Below, piece by piece: positions 46,174 to 58,245 of a stretch of 64,000 nt of DNA. The DNA lies in assembly GCA_036346395.1 (NCBI GenBank), contig CM070594.1, forward strand, positions 27,251,385 to 27,315,384, in the 5' to 3' direction. The notes beneath the pieces are model-generated. The model had not been told where the DNA came from. It saw only the letters and a program-made list of their open reading frames with translations, and did no database searches. Both the position numbers and the translations under genes were made by a program. Every line of letters starts with the position of its first letter. Positions within the stretch are counted from its first letter, which is position 1. The DNA is from Hsuehochloa calcarea. Lineage: Eukaryota > Streptophyta > Magnoliopsida > Poales > Poaceae.

Positions 46174-48112
46174 GGGTTACTTCCTTTTTGCCATTAGAAT
46201 TTGGCCAGATTCCTAAATTGCCATCGTGAAATTTCTCATCCCTTCATTGCCATCAGATCTCAACTTTCATTCTTTTTTTTTTGCCACTAACGTCGGTCCA
46301 CCGTGAGCTGACTGTCAAATTGTACGCGAAAAGACTTGTTTACCCTTATACTCTTCCATCTTCTTCATCCCTCACCAGCCCATGCGTCGCTTTCACCACC
46401 GGAGCGGAGCAGGGACTGCCTTCAGTCATCCATCGTGTCGTAGTCAGGACTACACCGCTGCCGCCAGAGTGCCACTGGAGCCCTTCTTCCTCACCGAGAC
46501 CCACCGGAGCCGCACAGCACCGGGACTATGTTGCCGCCACCACACTGTATTCGCCGATCTACCGCTTCGAACATCTCCTTGCCAAACCGCTCGCGTCATG
46601 AGGTGTTGCTCGTCGAGTTGATTCCATCCACCACCACCTTTGCTGTGTAGCGCCGTCGTCGTTCTTCTCCTTACTGCCATGGATGTCGCCGATGCTAGCC
46701 TCCTAAGCCCCCACCGCTCATCTTGACCACCAAAATGTAATTCTCATGCTCGGGGACATGCCATGCACGCACACCTCTGACCCTCACCGCCAGAATCCAT
46801 CACCGCCATGTCTGCCTCCTCTGTGATCTGCTGCCCTATCGTCACCCTGTTCTACTACTTCTGTCCTCTCCCGCGCCGCAAACCACCACCCTTGAGTTCA
46901 CCGCCTCCTAAAACACGTCGTCAAGGTAGTTAGAATCGCGATCCTACTCTTAGAGTCTTACGATTCTACTAACCCACGACAGCATGACGATCCAAATCGC
47001 ATCGTGAATCGAAATCAGGTAGAATCGTGGTAGAGTCACGATCCAAAGAGTATAATCGGGTAGAATCATGTAGAATCACAAAGTAGAATCGTACTAGAGT
47101 CGTTTGGGCAAAAAAAAATATGTTTTTTTGCATTTTTTTAATTTTTTTAGAGGCCAGGGTTTGCTGATATTTTATTTTGGAGCAAAATTTATTGATATTA
47201 ATTTATGAGAATGAAACTATAAATAAACAAGGAGCATGCAAAATATTATATCCATGTGGTAATGCTAGTACAAATAGCCATTTTTATTCAAGGAGTATGT
47301 CTAGCTGCTTTTAAGGAACATGCAAGTGTTGCAATTAGATATTGATTTACAAAAGTTGTGAACATTTCTCATGTAATTGTAGTAAACTTGTCATGGTCAT
47401 TGGCTGTTCTCCTGTAGTTCAGAACTATATCACCCATCATGTCAGTACCATTATGCTTTTTTGTTGTGCGATAAAAAGTGCTTTGTCCTTTTTTCGGTTA
47501 TAAGTAAGTGGTAAACCATATAAGAATCATACAAACTTATAGTATAGATGTTAAATATGTGTATTTTTATAATTTCATAGAATCGCCGATTCTCCGATTT
47601 GATACTACGATTCGATCCTACTAGAGGCAAATCGATCCAACTTAGGATCTCGACTCTGACTACCTTTCACATCGTCGTTTCCCCATTGCAAGGCCGCCAC
47701 CTCCCCTTCTCCATGTCTCTCTCTCTGTCGCGGTTGAGAAGAAGCACGGGGAGGGGAAGGAGCGACTGGCGTTGGCAATGGCCGCATGAGGGAGGGCGAG
47801 CCAAAGGAGCGACGGGAGTGGGGGCAGTGTGGGCGGGAAGGCTGGGGTGGTGGTGTTGGTGGGAGGTCGCGGGAGTGAAGAAGAGGATGAATGAGGAGGA
47901 AGATGAGAAGGTAGAAGAGAAGGATGAAGAAGGGTAAAATGAATATGTAGATAAAAATTTTCGTGCTTAACGGTGGCGGATCTAACAAGGCTAACGAGAT
48001 TAACAAGAAAAAAGAAAAAAAGTTAAGATCTGATGGTAATAAAGGGATGAGCAATTTTGCGATGGTATTTTAGGGATCCGGCCAATTTCTAAGGAAAATA
48101 AGAAATTACCCC
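46174..48112. mobile_element. Small MULE-like element with ~110-bp terminal inverted repeats
   Basis: The left end 46174-46285 ('gggttacttcctttttgcca'...'catcagatctcaactttcat') is the reverse complement of 48000-48112 with mismatches ('aaagttaagatctgatggta'...'aagaaattacccc'). The flanks are TATTTTTAT and TATTTTAT, compatible with an 8-9 bp target duplication that slipped in a T run. It has no transposase. GC-rich coding-like blocks at 46290-46920 and 47670-47930 have no recognised domain and may be captured gene pieces. A second, nested inverted-repeat unit is at 46923-47666. Confidence 0.65.
46923..47666. mobile_element. Nested DNA element with short inverted ends
   Basis: Left end AAGGTAGTTAGAATCGCGAT and right end, read inverted, AAGGTAGTCAGAGTCGAGAT match at 16 of 20 positions. 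The interior near the left end repeats 'gaatcg' and 'gatcc' words. No target duplication was found, so the boundaries are tentative. Confidence 0.45.
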
Positions 48113-48411
48113 TATTTTATATGACCATGCTAAATAATTTTGTATATATTTGTGGTTAAAGTTTTAAAAAATTTATTGCATTCTAGAATACATTTTTTAT
48201 TTATTTATAATAGACCAAATAATAAGTACATATATACAATACTCTTATACGAACATCTACCTACAATGGTAGAAAGCAAATTTATAAAAGGGAGCGACTA
48301 CGGCTCAAGCAGGTGCGCCTTAGCCCACCCAGCTGTTTCCTTTCTTTGAGGCGACCCGATCCGGTCTTCCGCTTGCCGCTAGTCACCCCTCCCCATCCGT
48401 TTGTCGCTAGT
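48113..48411. other. Short region without a gene
   Basis: AT-rich, no recognised feature; it separates the small MULE from the next copia LTR. Confidence 0.4.
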
Positions 48412-49815
48412 TGTTAAGAAACTCTAGGCCCGACTCAGAAGCCGGCCCATATATGTCATCATATTGGAAACCCTAGCAGGGTTGAAAGGCTATAAATAGA
48501 GGAGGACCCCCAACCATTGTAACACGATTATTGAAGAGTAATAAAGTAAAGCCTGAAGTCCCCCCATATCTCTGTGTTCAATCCATTGTTGTGCTTTATG
48601 TTCTTGCTTTGATTCTTACGATTCTAAATATTATTTACAAGGTAATCGCTCGGACTGGACTCACCAGCGATGGTTACTCAACACGTTATCAGCACGATCG
48701 ACTCTCCTCGCATCGAAAGGTAATCGTCGATGTACGACACTCGTAGATTGATTCATTTTTCTATATTGCTTTCAACTATGCAAATTTGGCTTTCTAGATT
48801 GGTTTTTCTATAGTGCAAATCCGTTCTAATCTACCGCGAGCTGACTTGAAGTCGCTGGCACAATGCTGATCGGTGGATTGCGTGAAAGATTGGATGTCGA
48901 TTGTACCGTAGATTGAAATTGTAAATTCGTTCTAACCTACCATGAGCAGACTTAAAGTCGCTGGCCAAGCCGATCGGTGGTTGTATGAAAGAACGGATGC
49001 GGCTACACTGCATAGCATCGCATCATATGAACAATTTTTTTTTCTTTCGCGTGAACATACCTCGAAAAAAATGAATGAGGCCAGCGCACGACCTGGAAGT
49101 CGTGCGCCGCCGACTCATCGCTGCCCCCCACGGCCAGCAGCCGCACCATCCCCGGCCAGCATGACGCTGTGCCCTGCACTTCACCTCCCCAACCCGCGAC
49201 ACGGCACCGGCTGGCAGCCGCACGGCCGCCGACACCAAGACTACCTACCCGCCGGCTTGAAGACACCGCATACGCCCACGCGTGGCCAAGAACAGATCCC
49301 CACCTTCGGCTAGCAGCCGCCATAGAAAAAAAATCCAGTTTTGCAAAAAAGACCCTTGGAATTCTGAAAATTAAGATAAATTTTTCGCAAATAAGAAAAT
49401 TTTGGGAAAATCCCCCTCACAAATCCAAAAATTACGTGAAAAATGTCTCAGATCTGAAAATTTCACGTTTTAGCCGCTGGAAATTGCATAATTCATAGAA
49501 AATTCATATTCCAATAGAAAAGGGCATCGGTAATTCAATTTTTGAATAGATTTTTGCATTTTAGCATATTTAACTTTGTTATTGTCATTTCTATGTAATT
49601 TATGTACTGTATTTACTATTTTTATTATTTGTGACTATTTATAGTTCTTTTAATCACTGAAAATAGTAGCAAAGTCTGAAAAATGCATAGAAAATATGGG
49701 AACATTATGTGAATCTTTGCAAACATTTTTTTGCAAGTTACGAGCAGTAATCTTATGCACTTTTTGTGTGAATATGCAGATGACTGATATTACAAACTGG
49801 GAGTTCGAAGAGCTG
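48412..49815 (+). mobile_element. Copia retrotransposon, 5' part, interrupted by a gypsy LTR
   Basis: The LTR is 48412-48683 (272 bp, TGTTAAGAAAC...CTCAACA) with a TATA box 'ctataaatagagg' at 48490, followed by 'cgttatcagcacgatcgact', then a leader (GC-rich at 49080-49320), and the first codons of gag from ATG 49780 ('MTDITNWEFEEL'). The sequence breaks off at 49815 exactly where a gypsy LTR starts. The same gag start is seen at 13256 and 43819. The rest of this element is expected to the right of the whole nested block, outside the window. Confidence 0.82.
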
Positions 49816-52800
49816 TGTAACATTCCAAATATGGATTTGTGTTTCAAATGTAAGAAAATAAGAAGAAATTAAAACTTTTCTTGCATCTTGAAGCCCTTGG
49901 TCATTTTTGTAATTCTTTTAAAAAGAATTATGGAAAATGAAATTTGAATCCTCATTTGACTCCAATCAAAAACCTTTGTGGCATAGATCTTGTGCCAAAC
50001 CCTTGGAAATATTTTTCTGAGTTATAGGGAGGCTTGGCAACACCTCTGAATTATCTCAGGATTTGTAGAAATTATTTGATAATTTTTGGAGGCAAGTCAA
50101 AATTGGTCAAACCCTATTTCCCCTATTCTGGAATTTCTGGAGGAAAATTAATTGCATGAAAATCTCTAAATATTTTATGAGAGGTTCCTCCTTCTGTCAG
50201 AAATCTCCAGTTAAAATTTCATAAATTTTAGAGTTTGTTTGTTACCTCAAATAATTCCTCAAATATCATATGTTTAAAATTCAAATTCTAATTGGTTTGC
50301 ACTGTTCCTCGGGTTCGAACTGGACTCGGGCTCGATCCACTGGACTTGGTCCAGTCAACTAATCACACCAGCGCGGTCGATCGGGCGCGCGCGTTGTGAG
50401 CCGTTGGATCGGCATCGAACGGTCCTCGATCAACCAAACGACGGAATCGTTTTAATCCACCCGATCTAACTCAGCCGTCCGATTTCGATCCGACGGTCAA
50501 CGAGTCGTCTCCTTCCTCCGTCATCGCGTGCGTTAGCCCGGCCATGGCGTGCGCAGAGGAGAAACGCCGCGCGTGCAGTCCACTCCTCGGTCGCCTTTAA
50601 ACGGCTATCTTTGCGCGCATTAAATGCACGTCGTGCTCCTCCCTCAGGCGTCCACTCTCCAACTGCTCCCGTCGCTCTCTCGCGCTCTAATGGCTCTATT
50701 GACTCGAATGGAAAATCCGGCCGTTGCTCTCTGCCATTGCTCTATTTAAGCTCCATTGTTTCTCCCTTAGCATCCTTTAGCACATCCGCAACTCCAGCTA
50801 GCACTCACAAGTTTGCTGGAGCTGCAGATCCTCGCAATCCCCTCGGCCGCCATTGTTAAGCTTGGAGCTTCGGTGGAGGCGGTGCAGCAGGGGTTTTCTT
50901 CTTCAAGTCTTTGCTCCCTCTGCTCCCCCTTTACTCTCTGAAGCTTAACCCTCACTCAATTTGGTTCAATTTGCTCAGGGTTGAACTGAATTCGGATTTC
51001 CCCAATTTCGGCCGAAATCTGCATTCTTCCTCGCCCGAGCCGTCTCAACTCTCCTCGGTGCATTCTTCGTGCTCAGGTAACTCCTCTTTAGTCCCTAGTG
51101 GCCTGGCACCTGCTCCCTTGAACCGCAGCTGAGCGCATTTGCCATTTTCGTTTTTGTCACTTCGGACCACTTCGGTTCTCTCCGGCTTGCCGGCGTTCTG
51201 GACCACCGCAGCCAAATCTATTGGTACCATTAGGTGCGCAATGATGTTTGGGACCCATTTTGGGCACTTGCTCGCACCGCCACGGCCAGAGCCGCCGGCG
51301 GCGAGCCGTTCTTCCCCGTCATTTTTGCCGGACGAAAACCGGGAGACGGTTTGAACTTGAGTCGTTGTGGACCGTCGATCCTAAGATCAACGGCTCACGA
51401 GTGTGGGGACGTTCAGACCGCCAGCGCGCTCGGATCCACGTGAACCGTTGGATCCAGGATCATCAGCTTTCGAGTGCGCGTGAGCGTTCGGATCAGCCAG
51501 CGCGCTCGGATCTACGTGAATCGTTGGATTCGGGATCAACGGCTCTCGAGTGCGCGTGAGCGTTCGGATCAGCCCGCGCGCTCGGATCCACGTGAACCGT
51601 TGGATCCAGGATCAACGGCTCTCGAGTGCGCGTGAGCGTTTGTATCAGCCAGCGCGCTCGGATCCACGTGAACCGTTGGATCCAGGATCAACGACTCTCG
51701 AGTGCGCGTGAGCGTTCGAATCAGCCCGCGCGCTCGGATCCACGTGAACCGTTGGATCCAAGATCAACGGCTCTCGAGTGCGCGTGAGCGCTCGGAATCC
51801 ACGTAAACCGTTGGATCCAGATCCAACGGTTGACGTTTAGGGTTTCGCGGTCGCGCGCGCGCGCGCGTCAGCGCTGGGACTCGGACCGTTGGATCCAAGA
51901 TCAACGATCCTCGTTCGTCCACGTCATTTCAAATTTCTGTTTTTCCCGAAAGGATTTATTTATCAACTGAAAAATGTGATAACTTATAAAATGCATAACT
52001 AATTCATTTTAATTCCTTTTCGGGAGATTCAAATTATGTGGGTTATGTTTTCAACTGAACTTTAATCTAAAAATGTTTCCAACCCCAGTATAGCGCCAGA
52101 AAATTTTGCTAATGAATAGTAGCATTTTTTATTTATAAAAGCTGAGCAAAATTGTTTTGGCCATATCTTGTTGCTAAATTATTTATAAATCATGCTCTTG
52201 CTACTGTAAAATTTTTCGAATTTTTGGAGAAAGTTTACTGTGGGGTCTTTGCATTTTCTTCGTTCTTATCAGTTGTTTCTCGCTTTCTCGTTAGGATCCG
52301 AAGAGCACATTGACAATATTATTGATCCTCAGCAGCATCTTGACACACAACAACCAGGCAAGCAGTTTGATCATGTCAATCCCATTATTTTTCAAGTCTA
52401 ATATATTAATTTCAACTTGTATGTACGCATTGCTATTTTGTTGTTAAATTATGGCTAGTATCCTATAGTTGCATAATCTGTAGGAATTGGTTATCCTCTA
52501 CTACCATGAGCCTAGGTTATTTGCTATGATTTGAGTTCGATGGATGAGCTCTTTTCATTTAGTAGAATACGAATTGAAATTGCTTACTTTCGGTAACAAT
52601 GGGCGATCATCGATTTTAGTCGATGATCTTGATCACACATTTATTTATTATTCCATTATGTCCAGCACTTGTGCTTGGTTACTTTGTAAAGTCAAAAACT
52701 GAAAATAAAATTGTTTTAGACTTGGGCAAAATGGTATGTTGGTGTGATCTGTTGGTGTGAATGGAATGGTGCCTAGGTCATCAAGGACCGAGTTACTTGT

Positions 52801-54051
52801 GTCACTAAGCCAAGCGCTTATGCGTGCTAACCACGTGAGAGGGATATGGGACCTCTCTTGACTAAGTACTTTGGCGTGCGTTATCTCCGAGTCGCAGGAG
52901 GGGGTTGTGTGTGTTGTGTGAAAAAGGATATGTTTTCTTGTGTTGGGTGTGCGGTGGTGGAGATTCCGGGTAGGCTCTCCACCTCGAGGAGCATTGTAGT
53001 TGTCCAAGGCTTTACCTGAGACGGGTAGTTGACCGAGGCTTTACAATGACTCCGACACAACGTATGGGTTTCTATCCATACGGGCGGCTCGTAGTTAATA
53101 CACAATATTGGAAATGTCTCGTAGGACTTAGCTGTGCCCGCATACCAAAGGAAGTATGCTAATCATGTGGCAAAAAGGCGGTCTGGCGTGTGGGTACATT
53201 GGTACACCCCTGCAGGGTATAAAACTATTCGAATAGCCTCGTCCTTGGTTATGGACATGCTTGGTAAGGTCGTGCAATAACTAGACTACAACCTTTTAAA
53301 ATTAAAAATTTGACATGGCTAGTATGAATGGGTAATTCATGCTATTGTTGTGGTGACTAATGGGTTAGTCACTTCCAGGATTGTTGTTGTCATCTATCTA
53401 CTGTTATATTGTTGTCATTTACGGTTATTTGAACATTAAAAACAGATTTTTTTAACTTGCTTTTAAATGTACTACATTATTGCAAATAAAGTTTGCTTTG
53501 TGCTGAAAATGAAACATACAACGTCCACTTAAATAAGCTTGCATGTAGCATATGTATAGGCCTGTTACTTTACACGTAAGTCTTGCGGAGTATAATTTTT
53601 GTACTCATTTGCTTTGCTTAACTATTTGTTGCAGAGGAAGAAGGTGAGCCCCAAGGGCCTCACTTTTGTGAAATGTGCTGTGGATTCGACGACTAGCTTG
53701 GCGGTCCGCTCGTTTTCCTTGTGGGTTAAAGGCACACTGATTGGCTCTTTTGTTTATGGCCATCTTATGGCACTTTTGCTTCCGCTGTTCAGTTTCTTTT
53801 TGTATATGTCATTTGGCCGGTCGGCCTCTCTTTTGTAATAACTATCTTTTATTTATCTTAACTTCTGGTTTGTTGCTTTGCTTCGGTTCTATGCGAATGA
53901 ATGGAATTGATGCATGAATTTTATAAAGAGGTGTGTATACTGCATTTCTGGGAAGTATACATGTCTCGAAGACACGGGTTGTTTCGTTGCTGTGATGCTA
54001 GGGTCAATTGGTGACTAAGCATTACAAGCCCAATAATCCGGGGTCCTCACA
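49816..54051 (+). mobile_element. Gypsy 5' LTR (4236 bp)
   Basis: Starts TGTAACATTCC, ends GGGGTCCTCACA, and is followed by a tRNA-Met primer-binding site TGGTATCAGAGCC (54057-54069). The 5 bases before it (AGCTG) are the expected target copy. A TATA-like 'ctatttaagctcc' is near 50741, preceded by strongly GC-rich U3-like sequence (50330-50560). A 76-bp tandem repeat lies at 51432-51850. No protein gene is inside: small ORFs such as 53599-53838 have no support. Confidence 0.8.
51432..51850. repeat. 76-bp tandem repeat with G-box motifs in the gypsy LTR
   Basis: Units start at 51432, 51508, 51584, 51660 and 51736 (exact 76-bp period), then a shortened one at 51793. Each has 'ggatccacgtgaaccgttgg' or a variant and 'ctcgagtgcgcgtgagcgtt'. 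Four of the six carry a perfect CACGTG core (G-box). The array lies about 690 bp downstream of the TATA-like word. Confidence 0.88.
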
Positions 54052-54056
54052 GAGTT

Positions 54057-54069
54057 TGGTATCAGAGCC
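54057..54069 (+). promoter_or_regulatory. Primer-binding site of the gypsy element
   Basis: TGGTATCAGAGCC, complementary to the 3' end of initiator tRNA-Met, 5 bp behind the LTR end. Confidence 0.8.
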
Positions 54070-54888
54070 ATACTGACCGTAGTAACCCAAGCTTGGTCGT
54101 CTTTTAGGATATTTTGGAAAATCTTATTTTCAAAGTATCAAATGGTTTATGAAAGCTTAAGTAATTCTCGGATTTTACTCCTTACCTATCTTAGCTTTCT
54201 CCTCTCATCTTACTCTAATTTGAGTTTCAGGAATTGCTTTCCTCTCCTTCCTTCAAAAATAGTGTTATCGTTTACTTGGGTTTTGGGAACTAATGAGCTT
54301 GGCAAATTGAAGTGGTGGTTGCCCTCTACAAGGTTTTAAAGTTTCTGGAATGGCTTTATTTCGACTAGAAGCTTGGATGCAAAACCTGGACAGCGATCTT
54401 TCAATTTCCGGACAGCAGGCTCAAAGGTTCTAAAGGGGGTAGAGAATGATAGTTTAATCAACTAAAACTTGTGGGAAAAGAAGGGTAAGATGTGATACTA
54501 GTTAGCTATGTATCTAACACTAATTTCGCTGATTTAACCTTGCTCTTTAGTGGTATTAGATCTTACGTAATATTCTGATTTTTTTCCTTCTCAATCGATT
54601 ACTCGTTCATTCAATACGGGTTAGTTGCATCGGGAAGTTGAGCCTTGGTTTTGTGTTTCTTTGCTGTTTTTGGAGTCCTTTTATAAGCCTGTTTAAGTTT
54701 ATACACTGGTTGTTTTTCGCCTTTGATTAGGGTGATATTCCATTTCCCTAGTCATTAGCTTTTTGCTTCCTGTCGGCTTTGTTGTTAGGTCTAGTTTTTA
54801 ACCCAGGTTTCTTGTACCAGATGGTGGGCCTTTTCGTAGCGGCCAAGGCGGTCCACCGTCCGACGAGGATCTTCCTCCTCCTCCGACC

Positions 54889-55456
54889 ATGGCCGAGGTC
54901 CTACTTCAGATTGAGCGCAACCGTGCAGAGGACAGGAGGGTTCTTCTGGACGTTATCACGCGCAACACTTCCGCCCTTACCGGTGCTTCAGGATCCGGGC
55001 AAGGGAGTGGACACCAGTCGCATGGGGGACTCGCGGAGTTTCTTCGCACCCAGCCCCCACGTTCTCCGTGTCCGAGGACCGCTTGATGCGAGCGATTGGC
55101 CGTGCGGTTGGCGAAGCCGCATAGCGCAGGTGCGGGGAGCACGAGAAGGCGATGTTCGCATCGCACCACCGGAGGGTGCGGCTTTGTCTTGGTGGGAGAG
55201 CTTTCGCCATGCGGCTGACAGCCACACCGTCACACGGGAGGAGTTCGCCTTGCCTTCCATCGAGTCACATTCCTTCCGGCCTGATGAGGCTGAAGAAGGA
55301 GGAGTTCTTGTCGCTCAGACAAGGGCGTTTCTCAGATTCTGAGTATCTTTACGAGTTCAACCATTTAGCTCGTTATGCCCCTAAGAGGTGGTCACTGATG
55401 AGGCCAAGCAAGAGAAGTTCTATGGATTTCATGGGGATATGTTCCAGATCTTAGGA
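54889..55456 (+). pseudogene. Gypsy gag, interrupted
   Basis: Starts 'MAEVLLQIERNRAEDRRVLL' at 54889. After a frameshift near 55040 the Retrotrans_gag core is readable in pieces: 'GAALSWWESFRHAADSHTVT' (55180-55240), 'RLKKEEFLSLRQGRFSDSEY' (55286-55345) and 'YEFNHLARYAP' (55350-55382). Gag packages the element RNA. There are at least three frame changes. The coding sequence stops at about 55456 where the LTR of the next copia element begins. Confidence 0.78.
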
Positions 55457-57205
55457 TGATGTGACAATTGGCAATGGCGTTTACGGTTTGTCGTTTCACG
55501 TGTTTTCGACAAAGTTCTGAGCTTCTTTGGGCGGGCGGTCCGACCGGTCCTTGCACGGCGGTCCGACGGTCCCAAATCGGTCGGACCGGCCATGTGGGGC
55601 GGTCGGACCGTGAGGACAAAGTGGTCAAAACAGTGGGCCAAAAATAGGTGTTGTAGGCAAGTGAGGGGATCCCAATGCACTTGGTCTCATAATTTTTGGA
55701 GTCTCCAGTAAAAAGTTCTATTGGTTTTTAATTTGCAGAAGGTTTCGCATTTTCAGGGGTTGAAATTGGCTAAGTCCCAAGGCGGTCCGACCGCTCACGG
55801 AGCGGTCCGACCGCCAAGCCAAAGCGGTCCGACCGGCTCACTGGAGCGGTCGGACCGTAATAACGAACGTCGGCCAACCGTGGTGATGTTGTTTTATTAG
55901 GTCAAAGTCATTGGTATCGCGGCATATGATTTGCATGATGCATGTTTTGACTAACATGGGTCAAGTTGTGAAGAACTTGTTCCCGAATTCGTGTTTGCTT
56001 ATGCGTGGTTGTGCGAGTTGCTTGGTGGTCAACGACGGTCAGCGGCGAGGAGGATCGGGACTAGACTTGGAGAGTTGAGGTCCGAACAATCGACGATGCG
56101 GGTGAGGTCAACGACTCAAGCGTGACACAAGATGGACAAGAGTGACCTATTGGCAAATCCATGGTGCATGGTGAAGCGGTTTAGGTCAAAAGGTTAAAGG
56201 CGCTATGCTGCGAAGCGTGCGTGTGTGACCCGTTTGTTAGTGGGCCTTAACGGGAGCCCAATTGAGTCAAACCCTAGGAGTTCTAGGCCTCCACTATAAA
56301 TAGGAGGAGGTGGTGGCTGCACCCCTCTCGCTCTCGCCTTTCTATGTTTCAAAACCCTAATTGTCTTTAGGGGAGTTGAGGTGGAGGCTAGGACTCTTGA
56401 TGGTTTGTGGTGAATTTCGTGATCTTTGATTGTCCACTGATCCATGATGGTACGGATGTAATCCAGCATCAATCACGAAATCAATCTATGCAAGGTTTGC
56501 TTGAGATAAGTCTCTTTTCGTTCTTGCTTTCAATTTCGTGTTTTTAGGGCTTTCTTTGATCCGCGAGTTTGTGATTGATTCTTTCACGTGAATTAGCTTG
56601 CTGTGATATGTGTGAATCTATCTAGCATCATCTTGATCATCAATCTCTCACGAACAAGCATTAGGATCAAGTTTTCGTTCTTGCCCGGTTTTAGACCTTC
56701 TGTTAATCAATTGGCAATTGCTCAAGATCGTTCCAAGAATTGTCCTAATATTCAATTGGAATAGGTCCTCAATAGCATATAGAAGGTGTGTGCAAAGTTT
56801 CATAAAGATTGGAGTTGAGAATCAAAAGTTTCACCTAATTGCAACCGTCATCGGTGATTTTCTTGTTGCGGATCGGTTACGAGTCGGCGGTCGACCGCCG
56901 TCATCACCGGTCGACCGATTTTGGAGTGGTCCGACCTTGACATAACGCCGGTCGACCGCCCGCAATCGGTCCGACCGGTTGGGTCCAATGATCGACCGAT
57001 TGTCTTTGTGAGTTTGCAATCTTAGTTGATCTTGTTATTTTGCTTAGGGATTTAATTGGATTCAATACTAGTCTTCATTGTCTTGGTATATTGATCTTCA
57101 TAGCTTCATCATAGCTATTGGAGTGAAATTGTGTTGAATTCATTATTTGGGAAAAAGTGAGCGTGCTCCTATTCACCCCCCTCTAGTCGCCTTTTCGGTC
57201 CAACA
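55457..57205 (+). mobile_element. Copia LTR (about 1.75 kb), probably SIRE/Maximus type
   Basis: The 3' border is firm: '...cggtccaaca' (57205) followed after two bases by TGGTATCAGAGCCCGG (57208), a tRNA-Met primer-binding site. The 5' border at 55457 (TGATGTGACAATTGG) is where the gypsy gag stops and is inferred. The words 'tcacccccctctagtcgcc' close to the end are typical of long-LTR copia elements. Contains many copies of the palindrome CGGTCCGACCG and variants at 55540-55860 and 56870-57000. Confidence 0.7.
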
Positions 57206-57207
57206 AG

Positions 57208-57220
57208 TGGTATCAGAGCC
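57208..57220 (+). promoter_or_regulatory. Primer-binding site of the copia element
   Basis: TGGTATCAGAGCC, complementary to initiator tRNA-Met. Confidence 0.8.
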
Positions 57221-57264
57221 CGGTTAGTTCAATCTTGATCTTAACCGGTCACTGAACTTTGGCG

Positions 57265-58245
57265 ATGGATAAGTTTTCTACTAAACCGCATATCTTCGAT
57301 GGGCACGACTATGCCTATTGGAAGAATTGTATGTGCGTCTTTCTTGAGAGCGAGGGACAAGCTATTTGGGATGTTGTTAGAGCCCCGCTGGTTATTCTTG
57401 AAATTGCTACACCTGTTTCTTCAATTCTTTTGGCTAACAACAATAAGGCTAAGAATCTTTTATATGGTGCACTTGGTAGACAAGAATATGATAGAATTTG
57501 CAATCTTTCAACTGCGCATGAAATTTGGAACACTCTCGAAACATATCATAAGGGTTCGTCCCAAATCAAAAAAGTGCGCCAAACAGTTTACAAGCGTGAA
57601 TACAATAAATTCGAGATGCGTCTGGAGAGAGCATCGATGACATTTTCATCGCTTTAATAAAGTAATTAATCAAATGAAAGTTGTTGATATTGAATATTCT
57701 CAATCTGAAATGCCACCCATCTCTTGGCGCAATCAACACCAAGGAGTGGGAGATGAAGGCTCTTGCTATAGAGGAAAATGTTGATCTTTCAAGTCTTACT
57801 TTAGAATTGCTTTATAGTAAACTCAAGACTCATGAAATTAAAAGAGTTGATCATCCCAAGAAAGATAATTTAGCTTTGGTAGCAGATCCTCTCAAAAAGG
57901 CTTTTGATGACTCTTTTGAATCTTCTTACGGATTTTCATTTGCTTGTTTATCTGCTATTCATGAAGAGGAGCTTGAAAGTATTCTCGAAGCAGAGTTAGC
58001 TCTTCTAGCTAAAAATTCACACGGGCCTACAATAATGTGAGAAACAAAAAGAGAGGTGGTCCGGTGACATGCTATGAATGTGGTGAGCTCAATCATATCC
58101 GGGCAAATTGCCCCAAGCTGAAAGGTAAGAGCAATCATAAGGAAGGAAAGCCTACTTGGAAGAAGCCTCCTTTCAACAAATCAAGGTATGAGGCTAATAA
58201 GCTTGTGAAGGCTGCTCACCGGGTCCTTGCCGCTTTTGAGGATCA
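57265..58245 (+). pseudogene. Copia gag with zinc knuckle, truncated
   Basis: ATG at 57265 ('MDKFSTKPHIFDGHDYAYWK') opens a UBN2-type gag. 'IWNTLETYHKGSSQIKKV' is at 57520-57575, stops follow at 57655-57680, and the frame resumes with 'EWEMKALAIEENVDLSSL' (57738-57800) and 'CYECGELNHIRANC' (58070-58112), the CCHC RNA-binding knuckle. It ends in 'LAAFEDH', cut by a gypsy LTR at 58246. At least two frameshifts. Confidence 0.82.

Noticed and set aside
53599..53838. Hydrophobic 79-codon ORF suggestive of a membrane protein
   Set aside because: Lies inside the gypsy LTR, has no homologous words and no gene-like surroundings.
54057..54069. tRNA gene because of similarity to tRNA-Met
   Set aside because: Only the 13-base primer-binding site complementary to the tRNA 3' end is present, in the expected place behind an LTR. 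The same holds for 57208.
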